From positions 1-30,823 of the forward strand of contig CAJUAT010000033.1 of assembly GCA_910584525.1 (NCBI GenBank): a DNA stretch of 30,823 bases. Direction: 5' to 3'. This stretch comes from an uncultured Muribaculaceae bacterium. GTDB lineage: Bacteria > Bacteroidota > Bacteroidia > Bacteroidales > Muribaculaceae. How positions within the stretch are numbered: the first letter of the stretch is position 1; each line of letters starts with the position of its first letter. Under the pieces are notes generated by a model. It was not told where the DNA came from. It was given only the letters and a program-made list of their open reading frames with translations, and searched no databases. Positions 30,773-30,823 of the stretch are shown one piece after another. Position numbers and translations under genes: made by a program.

Positions 30773-30823
30773 CGCTTCAGGATGGGCTTGAACCAACGAC
30801 CCCCTGATTAACAGTCAGGTGCT
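30773..30823 (-). tRNA. tRNA-Asn (anticodon GTT), cut by the right window edge
   Basis: Read on the minus strand, the visible part has the anticodon stem CCTGA/TCAGG around loop CTGTTAA, whose centre is GTT (Asn). A variable region and a T arm with loop TTCAAGC follow, then the 3' acceptor strand CTGAAGC and discriminator G (30773). The T stem has one T-T mismatch. The 5' acceptor strand and the D arm lie beyond the right edge. The CCA is not encoded. Confidence 0.9.

Overview
The window reads as a chromosomal segment of a gut-type Bacteroidales bacterium, most likely close to Muribaculaceae; that placement is an inference. The signs are Bacteroidota-type promoters (TTTG, 19-20 bp, TAnnTTTG) before many genes, a PorQ-type secretion protein, a lipoprotein TamA variant (TamL) paired with a giant TamB, C10 peptidase lipoproteins, a stand-alone TonB C-terminal domain, and the rpmH/efp divergent pair. 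Most of the window is GC-rich housekeeping DNA. Two visibly AT-richer stretches (about 1-4400 and 19200-21480) look like accessory DNA.

Layout. 1-790: the 3' part of an IS4-family transposase, cut by the left edge. 795-4408 (minus): a surface-polysaccharide cluster of a GT2 glycosyltransferase, a putative fucosyltransferase-fold protein and a Wzx-like flippase. 4503-4658: rpmH with its own terminator and promoter, divergent from efp (4903), which is followed by another GT2 enzyme and radC. 7305-11654 (minus): gpmI, a periplasmic 5'-nucleotidase and a GH3 lipoprotein, tightly packed. rplS (minus) is divergent from folP-cdaA (plus, 4-bp overlap). cdaA converges on porQ across a perfectly phased 9-bp tandem repeat. 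Then come a secreted TonB-CTD protein, a small winged-helix protein, rsgA, and typA/bipA, whose stop codon abuts that of rsgA.

19227-21202 (minus) is an AT-rich two-gene unit: a C10 (streptopain-like) cysteine peptidase lipoprotein translationally coupled (ATGA) to an unrecognised lipoprotein. This is the best candidate here for a little-described system, a protease with a partner or inhibitor. 21484-29431 (minus) is an envelope-biogenesis operon: VanZ-like protein, TamB, TamL and a small basic single-pass membrane protein, with every junction overlapping. The right end carries rpsO, rplU and rpmA (minus) and the 3' part of a tRNA-Asn. No CRISPR array, prophage or clear defence system is visible. 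No gene-free stretch exceeds about 300 bases; the longest is 21203-21483, which holds the protease promoter and leader.
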